A stretch of 64,000 bases of DNA from UBA1952 sp965246905 (GTDB lineage: Bacteria; Bacteroidota; Bacteroidia; Chitinophagales; Chitinophagaceae), in the NCBI GenBank assembly GCA_965246905.1, contig CBDFFZ010000020.1, forward strand, positions 97,696 through 161,695, in the 5' to 3' direction. Each line of letters opens with the position of its first letter. The first letter of the stretch is position 1. A model generated the notes under the pieces. That model was not told the DNA's origin and did no database searches. It saw nothing but the letters and a program-made list of their open reading frames with translations. This document shows, in pieces, positions 9,208 to 16,348 of the stretch. The position numbers were made by a program, and so were the translations under genes.

Positions 9208-9231
9208 TGCGGCGGCTAAGAAGCCGCCGCA
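9208..9231. terminator. Hairpin between coaD and the downstream small gene
   Basis: A GC-rich inverted repeat (tgcggcggct / agccgccgca) with a 4-nt loop, directly after the coaD stop. There is no T-tract on the side of leftward transcription, so it may be an attenuating or 3'-protecting hairpin rather than a full terminator. Confidence 0.5.
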
Positions 9232-9244
9232 TTATAGGCACCGG

Positions 9245-9742
9245 CTACAAGCCATCGCCATTATTATAGCCGCTGCCATGAATAGAAGCCGCAACGGCAT
9301 CAGGCACAAACATCGAAGCTTCCCCGCCATGCCTTATCACATCGCGCACCAGGGTAGATGACACTGTGGAGTATAAAGGTGAGCAGGTAAGGAACACTGT
9401 TTCAATCTCAGGGGCCAGCATACGGTTCATATCCGCAATGGCTTTTTCATATTCAAAATCCCCCACCGAGCGGATGCCGCGCAGTATGTATTGCGCACCC
9501 AACTCCCTGCAAAACTCAATGGTGAGGCCGCTGTAAGGCGCCGCGGAAATATGCGCATCCTGCTTAAAAATATCAGCCATCCATTCAAGACGCTGCGTTA
9601 AGCTGTACATCGTTTTCTTGGCCGCATTTACCCCGATACCGATGATTATTTTATCGAACAGACCGGCTGCCCTGCGGATCACATCTACATGACCATGTGT
9701 GATCGGATCAAAAGTGCCGGGAAAAAGTGCGGTGCGCTGCAT
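9245..9742 (-). CDS. coaD: Phosphopantetheine adenylyltransferase
   Basis: 165 residues, full length. It transfers AMP from ATP to 4'-phosphopantetheine in the penultimate step of coenzyme A synthesis. The nucleotidyltransferase motif 'FPGTFDPITHGH' is at residues 7-18, and 'RGIRSVGDFEYE' (about 88-99) and 'YSTVSSTLVRD' (about 123-133) match CoaD. It lies 6 bp after rsmD, an arrangement widespread in bacteria. Confidence 0.97.
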   Translation of the reverse strand: MQRTALFPGTFDPITHGHVDVIRRAAGLFDKIIIGIGVNAAKKTMYSLTQRLEWMADIFKQDAHISAAPYSGLTIEFCRELGAQYILRGIRSVGDFEYEKAIADMNRMLAPEIETVFLTCSPLYSTVSSTLVRDVIRHGGEASMFVPDAVAASIHGSGYNNGDGL

Positions 9743-9748
9743 AAAAGA

Positions 9749-10294
9749 TTATCTGGCCTTTGCCTTAAAGAAAGTAAAATTAGTATCGCCGTATTTTTTA
9801 GCGCGGAGGAAGTCAGGATGCACTTCGTAGCCGTGGCGGTAATCATGCTCCAGCACAAAAATGCCTTCTTCGGTAAGCAGATCCCGACCAAAGATCAGCT
9901 CCGGCAGGCGATCCATATTTGCCAGCGCATAGGGCGGATCAGCAAAAATAAAATCAAAAGGCGCAGTGGCGGATTGCAGCATCTTAAAGGCATCTCCCTT
10001 AATAATTTTTAGTTGCGCGGCGATGCCAAACCCCTGTGCCGTCCTTTTTATAAAATTAATCGAAGATGCATCCTGCTCTACAAGCGTTACCGATGCGGCC
10101 CCGCGCGACACCAGCTCATAGCTCACGCCGCCTGTGCCGGCAAAAAGCTCAAGCGCAGTGCAGCCTTCAAAATCAATAAGGTTATTGAGGATATTAAACA
10201 GGCCTTCCCGCGCAAGCTCTGTAGTAGGCCGTGCAGGAATATTAGCCGGTGGCAAAAAGCGCCTGCCGCCCAGTGTGCCGCTAACTATGCGCAT
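9749..10294 (-). CDS. rsmD: 16S rRNA (guanine966-N2)-methyltransferase
   Basis: 181 residues. The N-terminal 'MRIVSGTLGGRRF', the SAM-binding 'ALELFAGTGGVSYE' (about 47-60) and the catalytic 'DFIFADPPY' (about 115-123) are those of RsmD, which methylates G966 of 16S rRNA in assembled 30S subunits. The start overlaps the upstream DUF3822 gene by 10 bp and coaD follows after 6 bp, indicating an operon with translational coupling. Confidence 0.95.
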   Translation of the reverse strand: MRIVSGTLGGRRFLPPANIPARPTTELAREGLFNILNNLIDFEGCTALELFAGTGGVSYELVSRGAASVTLVEQDASSINFIKRTAQGFGIAAQLKIIKGDAFKMLQSATAPFDFIFADPPYALANMDRLPELIFGRDLLTEEGIFVLEHDYRHGYEVHPDFLRAKKYGDTNFTFFKAKAR

Positions 10295-11118
10295 TCATAG
10301 AGCTGTTGAAGCAGGTAAGTAACCGGCGACCAGTGGCCCTGGCTCCCACCATCCTTGCCATCCCATTTTATTTTAGGAAAGAAGGTTTCCAACTCCAGCA
10401 CTTCATCAAAGCAGCTATCGCAAAGTGTCGATACTTCCAACTTCAGGTCAATGGGAGGTATATGATGCTCCTTGCAAAGCTGTGCCAGCTGCCAGGCAAT
10501 ATCCGTTACTTCATCATACGCAAATACCTGGTGCCATAGTAGTTTTTGATCCTGGTGCAGCGTGGCCATCACTTCATTGGCAGATATTAGGCAACGTAAA
10601 ACATTGCCGCTTTCCATCGGCTTCTTTAGCTGGTATGCCGCCAGTGGCAGGACATTCGCGGCAGGAAAATATTTGTGTAGTAGTGCCTGCATTTTCACAG
10701 GCATCGATAATAAATAATGCGCTTCCTCACCTTTAGCTTCTGAGGCCAGCACACTATCTTCCGGGTGCAGGTGATAAAGTGAGCGCAGCCACTTACCCGA
10801 TTCTGCGGCATCGTACAGTGCATCCGGCACTATAAGCTGGTGGGCGCTGCCTATGAATACGGCGCTTACCTGCTGGGGCATGGCGAGGAGCGCCTCATTC
10901 AGAAACTGATGCTCAAAAAAGTTGGGCATCCACTCATTGCGCGGGTTGGCGTAGCCGTGGTATTTTACCGCAAGCACTGCTCCTTCATCGCTATAGCCGG
11001 CAATGGTTAGCGAGCCGGCCATCAGGATGCACCGAACTGTGGCAACCTCGCTGAGCAGTGTATCGGCATCGTGCGCCTTGAATGTGTGCGCCGTAGCGGC
11101 TATATTTTGGGAAGCCAT
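10285..11118 (-). CDS. DUF3822 family protein
   Basis: About 277 residues from the ATG at 11118 (MASQNIAATAHTF). A longer frame opens at 11208 but would run into the divergent MATE gene. By recall this matches DUF3822, a Bacteroidota family with an actin/ASKHA-like fold usually found directly before rsmD. Visible landmarks are 'FFEHQFLNEALL', 'CLISANEVMATLHQDQKLLWHQVFAY' region signals at about 175-205 and a C-terminal 'CDSCFDEVLELE'. Function is unknown. It is the first gene of the rsmD-coaD operon. Confidence 0.8.
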   Translation of the reverse strand: MASQNIAATAHTFKAHDADTLLSEVATVRCILMAGSLTIAGYSDEGAVLAVKYHGYANPRNEWMPNFFEHQFLNEALLAMPQQVSAVFIGSAHQLIVPDALYDAAESGKWLRSLYHLHPEDSVLASEAKGEEAHYLLSMPVKMQALLHKYFPAANVLPLAAYQLKKPMESGNVLRCLISANEVMATLHQDQKLLWHQVFAYDEVTDIAWQLAQLCKEHHIPPIDLKLEVSTLCDSCFDEVLELETFFPKIKWDGKDGGSQGHWSPVTYLLQQLYECA

Positions 11119-11195
11119 AGAAAGCCCGAAATTATAAAATAAATTTGTCAGCGTTCTATCCCTAAGCCCGCTATTAATTGTCCTGAGACTATTCC

Positions 11196-12530
11196 GTGAA
11201 AGCTGCAATTACCAATTCTTACATTATCCGCCTGGCCGCGCCTATATCCCTGGCCATGCTTATCCCGCTCATCAATGATCTAACCAATAATTTCTTTTTA
11301 GGACAGATAGGCATGCGCGAGCTGGCAGTAAATGCGGTAACCAGCGTTTTTTATCTTGCGCTAAGCATGGTGGGTTTTGGCTTATCCAATGGCATACAGG
11401 TAAAGTTGTCCCGCCGGGCCGCTAATCTCGATTATACCGGTATTACCCGCATCTTCATCAACGGCATTATGCTTACCGTGCTGCTGGCGCTGTGCCTCAT
11501 GATCCTCTCCTTATGGATGGCACCGATCATCTTCAGCTTAGCGATGCACAGTACGGAGCGCGTGGTATTGTCTATAGATTACCTGTACGTGCGTGTCTGG
11601 GGGCTGCCATTCCTTATGCTCACGCAGCTTGCCAATGCCTTCTATATTTCCATAGCCCGCAGCAAGTACCTGATGGCCGGCTCGCTGGTGGCTACGCTCC
11701 TCAATGTGCTGCTCGACTATATTTTCATCTTCGGCCATTTCGGCTTTCCGAAGATGGGGCTGCAGGGCGCAGCGCTGGCGTCTGTTGGCGCTGAGATGGC
11801 GGGCGCCAGTGTTATGTTCGGGGCTTTCTACCTGTTCCGGCTTTATCGTCAGTTCCCGCTGCACGAATATATCATTCCGGATCTGCAGCTCATGCGGAGC
11901 ATGCTGCGCATCAGCGGACCGCTCATTTTCCAGTTTGTATTTTCTATTAGCGGATGGCTGGTTTTTTTCTTTTACGTAGAGCATTTGGGCGAGCGGGAGC
12001 TGGCAGCCTCACACCTCGTGCGCAGCCTCTTCCGCATTATATCGGTAAGCACCTGGGCATTCGGCGCTACCTGCAATACGATGGTAAGCAACATCATCGG
12101 GCAAGGGCGGCAGAGCGAAGTCGTAAAGCTCGTTCATAAAATTGCCGGCATCAGCCTGATTGCGACTGGCGCAATATGCGTGATCATGGTGCTAAGTGCC
12201 CGCTTTTATCTTTCACTTTTTACCAACGATGCGGAGCTTATAGAGCTTGCCGTACCAAGCCTGCGCGTAGTTTCCGTTGCCACGCTGGTTATGTCGCTTT
12301 GCACAGTAGTGTTCAATGGTGTGGTAGGCACGGCGCGCACGGTAGTCAATATGTTTATCGAGGTAACCTGCGTATGCTTTTACCTCGTGTATTGCTACAT
12401 TGTAGTAGAGCGGATGCGGAGCCCGCTATACATTGCCTGGACCGCTGAATTCGTGTACTGGACGTCGATGCTGGTAATCAGCTACGCCTATCTGCGCAGT
12501 GGCAGATGGCGGCGCAGGCTGGCTCAATAA
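11196..12530 (+). CDS. MATE family multidrug/toxin efflux transporter
   Basis: 444 residues with about 12 membrane segments in two homologous halves, the usual MATE length. Landmarks are 'PLINDLTNNFFLGQIG' in the first segment, 'LRISGPLIFQF' at the start of the second half and 'STWAFGATCNTMVSNIIGQG'. MATE carriers export cationic compounds in exchange for Na+ or H+. The start is a GTG (11196) preceding KAAITNSY, 77 bp from the divergent DUF3822 start. The 3' end is overlapped antisense by a small ORF (12426-12686). Confidence 0.9.
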   Translation: MKAAITNSYIIRLAAPISLAMLIPLINDLTNNFFLGQIGMRELAVNAVTSVFYLALSMVGFGLSNGIQVKLSRRAANLDYTGITRIFINGIMLTVLLALCLMILSLWMAPIIFSLAMHSTERVVLSIDYLYVRVWGLPFLMLTQLANAFYISIARSKYLMAGSLVATLLNVLLDYIFIFGHFGFPKMGLQGAALASVGAEMAGASVMFGAFYLFRLYRQFPLHEYIIPDLQLMRSMLRISGPLIFQFVFSISGWLVFFFYVEHLGERELAASHLVRSLFRIISVSTWAFGATCNTMVSNIIGQGRQSEVVKLVHKIAGISLIATGAICVIMVLSARFYLSLFTNDAELIELAVPSLRVVSVATLVMSLCTVVFNGVVGTARTVVNMFIEVTCVCFYLVYCYIVVERMRSPLYIAWTAEFVYWTSMLVISYAYLRSGRWRRRLAQ

Positions 12531-12686
12531 GGTGTTTTTATTATTGTCCGGGCAGGCGGAAGCCGGTTGAGCAGTCGTGGCGTTGGCACCATTCATCAGC
12601 TTGCTGCTATTAAACTTTTCCTTTGTTGCGTAAATGATAGAACGCAGATTTTCATGATTGAGCAGATTAAAGGGATTTCCTTTCAT
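12426..12686 (-). CDS. Possible small protein of an unrecognised family
   Basis: 86 codons starting MKGNPFNLLNHENL. The ATG is preceded at good spacing by 'aaaaggag', an unusually clear Shine-Dalgarno for this genome. The middle part, 'EKFNSSKLMNGANATTA' plus 'SACPDNN', has an in-frame counterpart on the same strand at 26.55-26.66 kb, where stop codons interrupt it. Codon-aligned similarity supports real coding, at least up to the DNN motif. The last 35 codons run antisense into the MATE gene, so the natural C-terminus may be different. The upstream region is the 21-bp-period array B. No function can be assigned; a small secreted or modified peptide is only a speculation. Confidence 0.4.
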   Translation of the reverse strand: MKGNPFNLLNHENLRSIIYATKEKFNSSKLMNGANATTAQPASACPDNNKNTLLSQPAPPSATAQIGVADYQHRRPVHEFSGPGNV

Positions 12687-12748
12687 CTGCTCCTTTTCCT
12701 TGTGTTCAGGAATTTATTAATAGGCTATATCCTGGACAGCATGTGTGG

Positions 12749-13063
12749 GCTCCTATTTGAAAGCAGACTGACAACTATTAAACACTGACAGACAACTTTT
12801 CAATACTAACAGACGACTATTTAATTGTAATAGACGACTATTGAAAGCGGACTGTCAACTATTGAATGCGGACAGACGACTGTGGAATACAGACAGACGA
12901 GGCTGGAATCCTTACAGACAAGTGTGTAACGCGTACAGACGAGTGTGATAGCCGGATAGACGAGTTTGGAACCGGGATAGACGAGTTTTAAAGGCGTACA
13001 GACGAGTTTAGAACCCGGACTGTTCCGGATTTAAGTCGGATTGTCGCATCTTAAATAGTACCA
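12749..13063. repeat. 21-bp-period repeat array B (15 units)
   Basis: Fifteen consecutive 21-bp units without a single length change. The typical unit is 'gacgagtttggaaccgggat' plus one base. The leading 'gacgag/gacaac' and a central 'tttgga/tattga' are best conserved; the last third of each unit varies most. Stop codons occur in all + frames, and unlike arrays A and C it shows no long open frame, so it is probably non-coding. It begins 63 bp upstream of the leftward small ORF at 12686 and ends 77 bp beyond the 3' end of the flavin reductase-like gene. Confidence 0.9.
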
Positions 13064-13139
13064 TTACGGTAAAGCGGCACAAGGCACGAAAGGCCTTTTG
13101 TACCCTACTGGTTCAAACCGGGCGATATTGAAAGAAGGG

Positions 13140-14051
13140 CTAATCCACCCCAAAAGTCTTATCGATTCCCGGCTCACCGGCCAGCAAAACCTGCCAGGCC
13201 ATATCTATCTCGGCTGCATCGAGCAGCTCTTTTGCGTATTGGTGCAGCGCTTTTCTCCTGCCCGGCTCATCGCTTTCAAATTCGCGCAGCGTCTGTGCAA
13301 GGCGGTCGTCATATACCACATTGCCCACTACTGGTATAGCGGAGCTGTTGCCAAGAATGCCCAGGTTGTTTCCTGTAAGGATATTGCTCTTACGGATTTC
13401 CTCCGGCAGGGCGTCCACCCCGATACCGATGTTCAGATTTGGCTTGGGCACCGTAAACACCGCATCCCCCGAAGCACGGCAGTAATAATCGCCGCCCATG
13501 CGCGCTACAAGATCTATTTTATGCGGGTCTATACGGCCTTCCGCATCCAGCACTTCATCTGCCACATGCATGCATACCACCTCGCAGATCACGAGGTTGC
13601 CGGCGCCGCCTTCCTGCCCTGTTTCTATAACCTGCAGCACCTTACACTCCAGCTGCGCCGGCGATTCGGCCACCCGCATAGGCTTTACGAGGTTTGATTT
13701 CAAGGGCGTAAATCCTGCCTTGGTAAATTCATCCACCCCCTTCGGGAATTCGCAGGAGGTAAGGCTCATCTGCTGCACGATGGCATGATTCACCACATTG
13801 ATCACTACCTCGCCGGTAGCGCGGATGTTTTCGAGCGTATGCTTATTGGTATTATCACGCACGCGGCGGGCCGGTGAGAAAATCAGGATGGGCGGCTTGG
13901 AGCCGAATACATTGAAGAAGGAGAAAGGCGAAAGATTAGGCCGCCCTTCGGCGTCGATGGTGGAAGCAAAACAAATAGGCCGCGGGGCGATAGCGCCAAG
14001 CAGCAGGGCATGAAACTGGGCGGTCTTTATCTCACCGGGAATGATCGTCAT
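13140..14051 (-). CDS. Flavin reductase-like domain protein (FMN-binding split barrel)
   Basis: About 303 residues from the ATG at 14051 (MTIIPGEIKTAQ); the frame stays open to 14186 but without convincing sequence. The N-terminal 200 residues form a flavin reductase-like split barrel: 'GAIAPRPICFASTIDAEGRPNLSPFSFF', 'PPILIFSPARR', 'NIRATGEVVINVV' and 'PAQLECKVLQ' are typical of the family members that bind FMN. The C-terminal 100 residues are an extension seen in many Bacteroidota homologues. The substrate is unknown. It stands alone on the leftward strand. Confidence 0.85.
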   Translation of the reverse strand: MTIIPGEIKTAQFHALLLGAIAPRPICFASTIDAEGRPNLSPFSFFNVFGSKPPILIFSPARRVRDNTNKHTLENIRATGEVVINVVNHAIVQQMSLTSCEFPKGVDEFTKAGFTPLKSNLVKPMRVAESPAQLECKVLQVIETGQEGGAGNLVICEVVCMHVADEVLDAEGRIDPHKIDLVARMGGDYYCRASGDAVFTVPKPNLNIGIGVDALPEEIRKSNILTGNNLGILGNSSAIPVVGNVVYDDRLAQTLREFESDEPGRRKALHQYAKELLDAAEIDMAWQVLLAGEPGIDKTFGVD

Positions 14052-14374
14052 AGAGCAAATTATTAAACGCCGCAAAATACGGTGGCAGGCGCGATAATGG
14101 GCTGTATGCTTGCAAACAGGGCTGTATCTGCAGCACTTTGCTGCTTGGCCTCTTTCCCGGTGAGAAAAAGAGGCCTGAATTGCCAATTAGGGCAAAGCGT
14201 TCCCCATGTTCAAAAAGCAGCTTCCTGCCAAATATAAAAGCCCTGAAATGAAACTGTTGATTCATAAACCAAATGCTTTTTTGCATACTTCTAACAACCT
14301 GCGGTAAGCACTGGCGCGGATTTTTAACCACAATAAGTACAAAGAATAACCGAACGACTAAACAAAGATGAACG
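14052..14374. other. Intergenic region without recognisable gene
   Basis: Divergent promoter space between the flavin reductase-like gene (leftward) and a T9SS-tagged protein (rightward). Apart from a small inverted repeat (ggcctcttt ... aaagaggcc, about 14149-14174), nothing specific is seen. Confidence 0.5.
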
Positions 14375-14821
14375 ATGAAAAACTTAGCCACTCTATTACT
14401 TACCGGCGCTCTGCTGGTTAGCGCATTTGCCGCCAGAAGCCAGGAAACACTGCTCGAAGGCCAGAATACCATCAACCATTACGGCGCGCCTACATTTACC
14501 GGCGGCACTACCCAAAGCACCAGCGAGGCCTTTGCCGATTATACACGCACCAACCGGGTACAGCAAATAACTGCGATAGATAATGTATATCCAAACCCGG
14601 CGCGTATCTCTGCAGGCATTGTGCTTTCGGAAATAGCAGTCGATCCGGTGTCGCTTTATGTAGTGAATCTGAATGGTACCGTATTGTCGTCCTACCACTA
14701 TGATGGGGGCAGCCAAAGATTGAATTTTGACGTAAGTGCTCTGCCCGATGGCCTTTACAGCATACAAGTACAAGAGCAGGGAAAATCAATGCAAAGCATT
14801 AGGTTGCTGAAACAGAATTAG
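14375..14821 (+). CDS. Small secreted protein with T9SS type A sorting domain
   Basis: 148 residues: a signal peptide (about 1-22, 'LLVSAFAARSQ'), a short linker of about 45 residues rich in Thr and Gly, then a C-terminal type A sorting domain (about 68-148) with 'IDNVYPNPARISAGI', 'VSLYVVNLNGTVLSSY' and 'LPDGLYSIQVQEQGKS'. It is almost only signal peptide plus sorting domain, so the mature cargo is tiny. It is a single gene followed by a strong terminator. Function is unknown; export to the surface by T9SS is inferred from the CTD. Confidence 0.85.
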   Translation: MKNLATLLLTGALLVSAFAARSQETLLEGQNTINHYGAPTFTGGTTQSTSEAFADYTRTNRVQQITAIDNVYPNPARISAGIVLSEIAVDPVSLYVVNLNGTVLSSYHYDGGSQRLNFDVSALPDGLYSIQVQEQGKSMQSIRLLKQN

Positions 14822-14849
14822 TGAAGTTTGCAGTGCTTTGCACCTAATT

Positions 14850-14885
14850 AAAAGGCGTTTCTCAATCTTGAAAACGCCTTTTTTG
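14850..14885. terminator. Rho-independent terminator (bidirectional)
   Basis: Inverted repeat 'aaaaggcgttt' / 'aaaacgcctttttt' 30 bp after the stop of the T9SS-tagged gene. A T-run lies on the + side and an A-run on the other, so it can also end the leftward hydrolase-side transcription. Confidence 0.85.
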
Positions 14886-14907
14886 ATTTATCGTCAGGAT
14901 GCCATTC

Positions 14908-16326
14908 CTAATTCCCAATAACGGCCGTCTTATACTTGCCCAGCTTTAGCTGCATGTTACGTACATCCGGCCTGCCGCCATTTGCAGGTATTCCAAGCGC
15001 ATCGTACAGGCGGTCCTGAACAATAGTGCGCACACCGAGCTTGTTAATAAGGCCATTTTCTGCATTCGGGTTTACGCGGTTGGATAAGAATACGAATACT
15101 ACGCCATTCACAGGATCGGCCCAAACACAGGTGCCCGTAAAGCCCTGGTGCCCGAAGGAATAGCCGCTGATCCGGTTCCCCGCCGGGCCGCCGTCTGTTT
15201 CATCTGCCGCAGGCTTATCAAACCCCAATCCCCGACGGCTAATGGTGGAGGTGTAAGCTGCAAACAAATCTATCGTCTCCTTTTTAAAATACTGCGCCCC
15301 CCGGTAGTGGCCGCCCCAAAGCAGCAACTGGAAGATTGCCCCGACATCCTGCGCTGTTGCAAAAACACCTGCGTGGCCTTCCACGCCGCCAAACAGCGCC
15401 GCCCCAGGATCATGCACATATCCCTGCAATAGCTGCCCGCGAAAGGCAAGGTCATTTTCCGTAGGCGCTATACGCTCCTTAGGCATATACTGAAGCGGGT
15501 TATAACCAATAGATTTCAGGCCCATCGGCATGTAGAACTGTTCGGTAACATACCGGTCGATCGTCTTGCCGGTAATCTTCTCTACAATGGCAGCGAGGAA
15601 ATAATAATCGAGATCACTGTACACATACCGCCCCTTATTCTCCAGCGGACTGGCAAGTATGGCTTTCCACACGGTATCGCGATAATCCTTGCGCATCCAG
15701 AGGTTTTGGGCTACCTCATTGGTATAGGAAGTATCTCTTGCAGGATGAAAAATGATTCGGGATAAATGGCCGGTACTATCGTAAAAGTTTTTGTAGAATG
15801 GGATCCAGGCTTTCAGGCCTGCCTGGTGCAGCAGAAGATCCCGGATAGCCAATGATGCCTTATCGGTATTATAGGTAATAGGAAGATATTCGCCAAGCTT
15901 ACTGTTGAGGTTGAGCTTTCCCTGCTCGTAGAGGCGCATTACGGCGAGCGTGGTACTCACTACTTTGGTTACCGAAGCAAGATCATAAACGGTATTATCC
16001 GCTACAGGGCTTTTATGGTCGTAAGCTTGGAAGCCAAAGGATTTATCATAGAATACCTTGCCATCCTTAGCTGCAAAAACGCGGCAGCCTGGAAAAGCGC
16101 CTTTTGCAATGGCATCATTCACAAATTCATCTACCGCATAAAGCTTGTAGGGATCAAGGATACCTGCTTCCGCGAGTGTCTGCACGGGTTTTAGCTCATC
16201 ATCATATACTTTATTCGTATTTCGGCTGCGGCGCTCATTTGCGGGTAGCACCTGGTAACGCACATTCTGCGCGGCCACAGGTAGGCTAAGAAGCGTAAAA
16301 AGGCAAAAGCAGATCGCACGGTTCAT
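14908..16326 (-). CDS. Beta-lactamase-like serine hydrolase (class C/penicillin-binding fold), secreted
   Basis: About 472 residues from the ATG at 16326, which starts a clear signal peptide (MNRAICFCLFTLLSLPVAAQ). Serine-hydrolase motifs are present: SxxK in 'YDLASVTKVV', a Tyr motif in 'YVYSDLDYYFLA' and 'YSFGHQGFTGT' for the third motif. The gene follows the GH3 glucosaminidase by 22 bp in the same direction. In many Bacteroidota these two modules are a single polypeptide, so this looks like the split version and suggests a joint role in cell-wall (muropeptide) turnover. The actual substrate is not known. Confidence 0.88.
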   Translation of the reverse strand: MNRAICFCLFTLLSLPVAAQNVRYQVLPANERRSRNTNKVYDDELKPVQTLAEAGILDPYKLYAVDEFVNDAIAKGAFPGCRVFAAKDGKVFYDKSFGFQAYDHKSPVADNTVYDLASVTKVVSTTLAVMRLYEQGKLNLNSKLGEYLPITYNTDKASLAIRDLLLHQAGLKAWIPFYKNFYDSTGHLSRIIFHPARDTSYTNEVAQNLWMRKDYRDTVWKAILASPLENKGRYVYSDLDYYFLAAIVEKITGKTIDRYVTEQFYMPMGLKSIGYNPLQYMPKERIAPTENDLAFRGQLLQGYVHDPGAALFGGVEGHAGVFATAQDVGAIFQLLLWGGHYRGAQYFKKETIDLFAAYTSTISRRGLGFDKPAADETDGGPAGNRISGYSFGHQGFTGTCVWADPVNGVVFVFLSNRVNPNAENGLINKLGVRTIVQDRLYDALGIPANGGRPDVRNMQLKLGKYKTAVIGN

Positions 16327-16348
16327 TGCACAGGAAGATTGGAAAAAT

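Noticed and set aside
12749..13063. CRISPR array
   Set aside because: Units are contiguous, diverged and 21 bp long. There is no constant repeat separated by unique spacers, and no cas gene in the window.
13098..13697. 199-codon + strand frame
   Set aside because: Antisense shadow of the flavin reductase-like gene.
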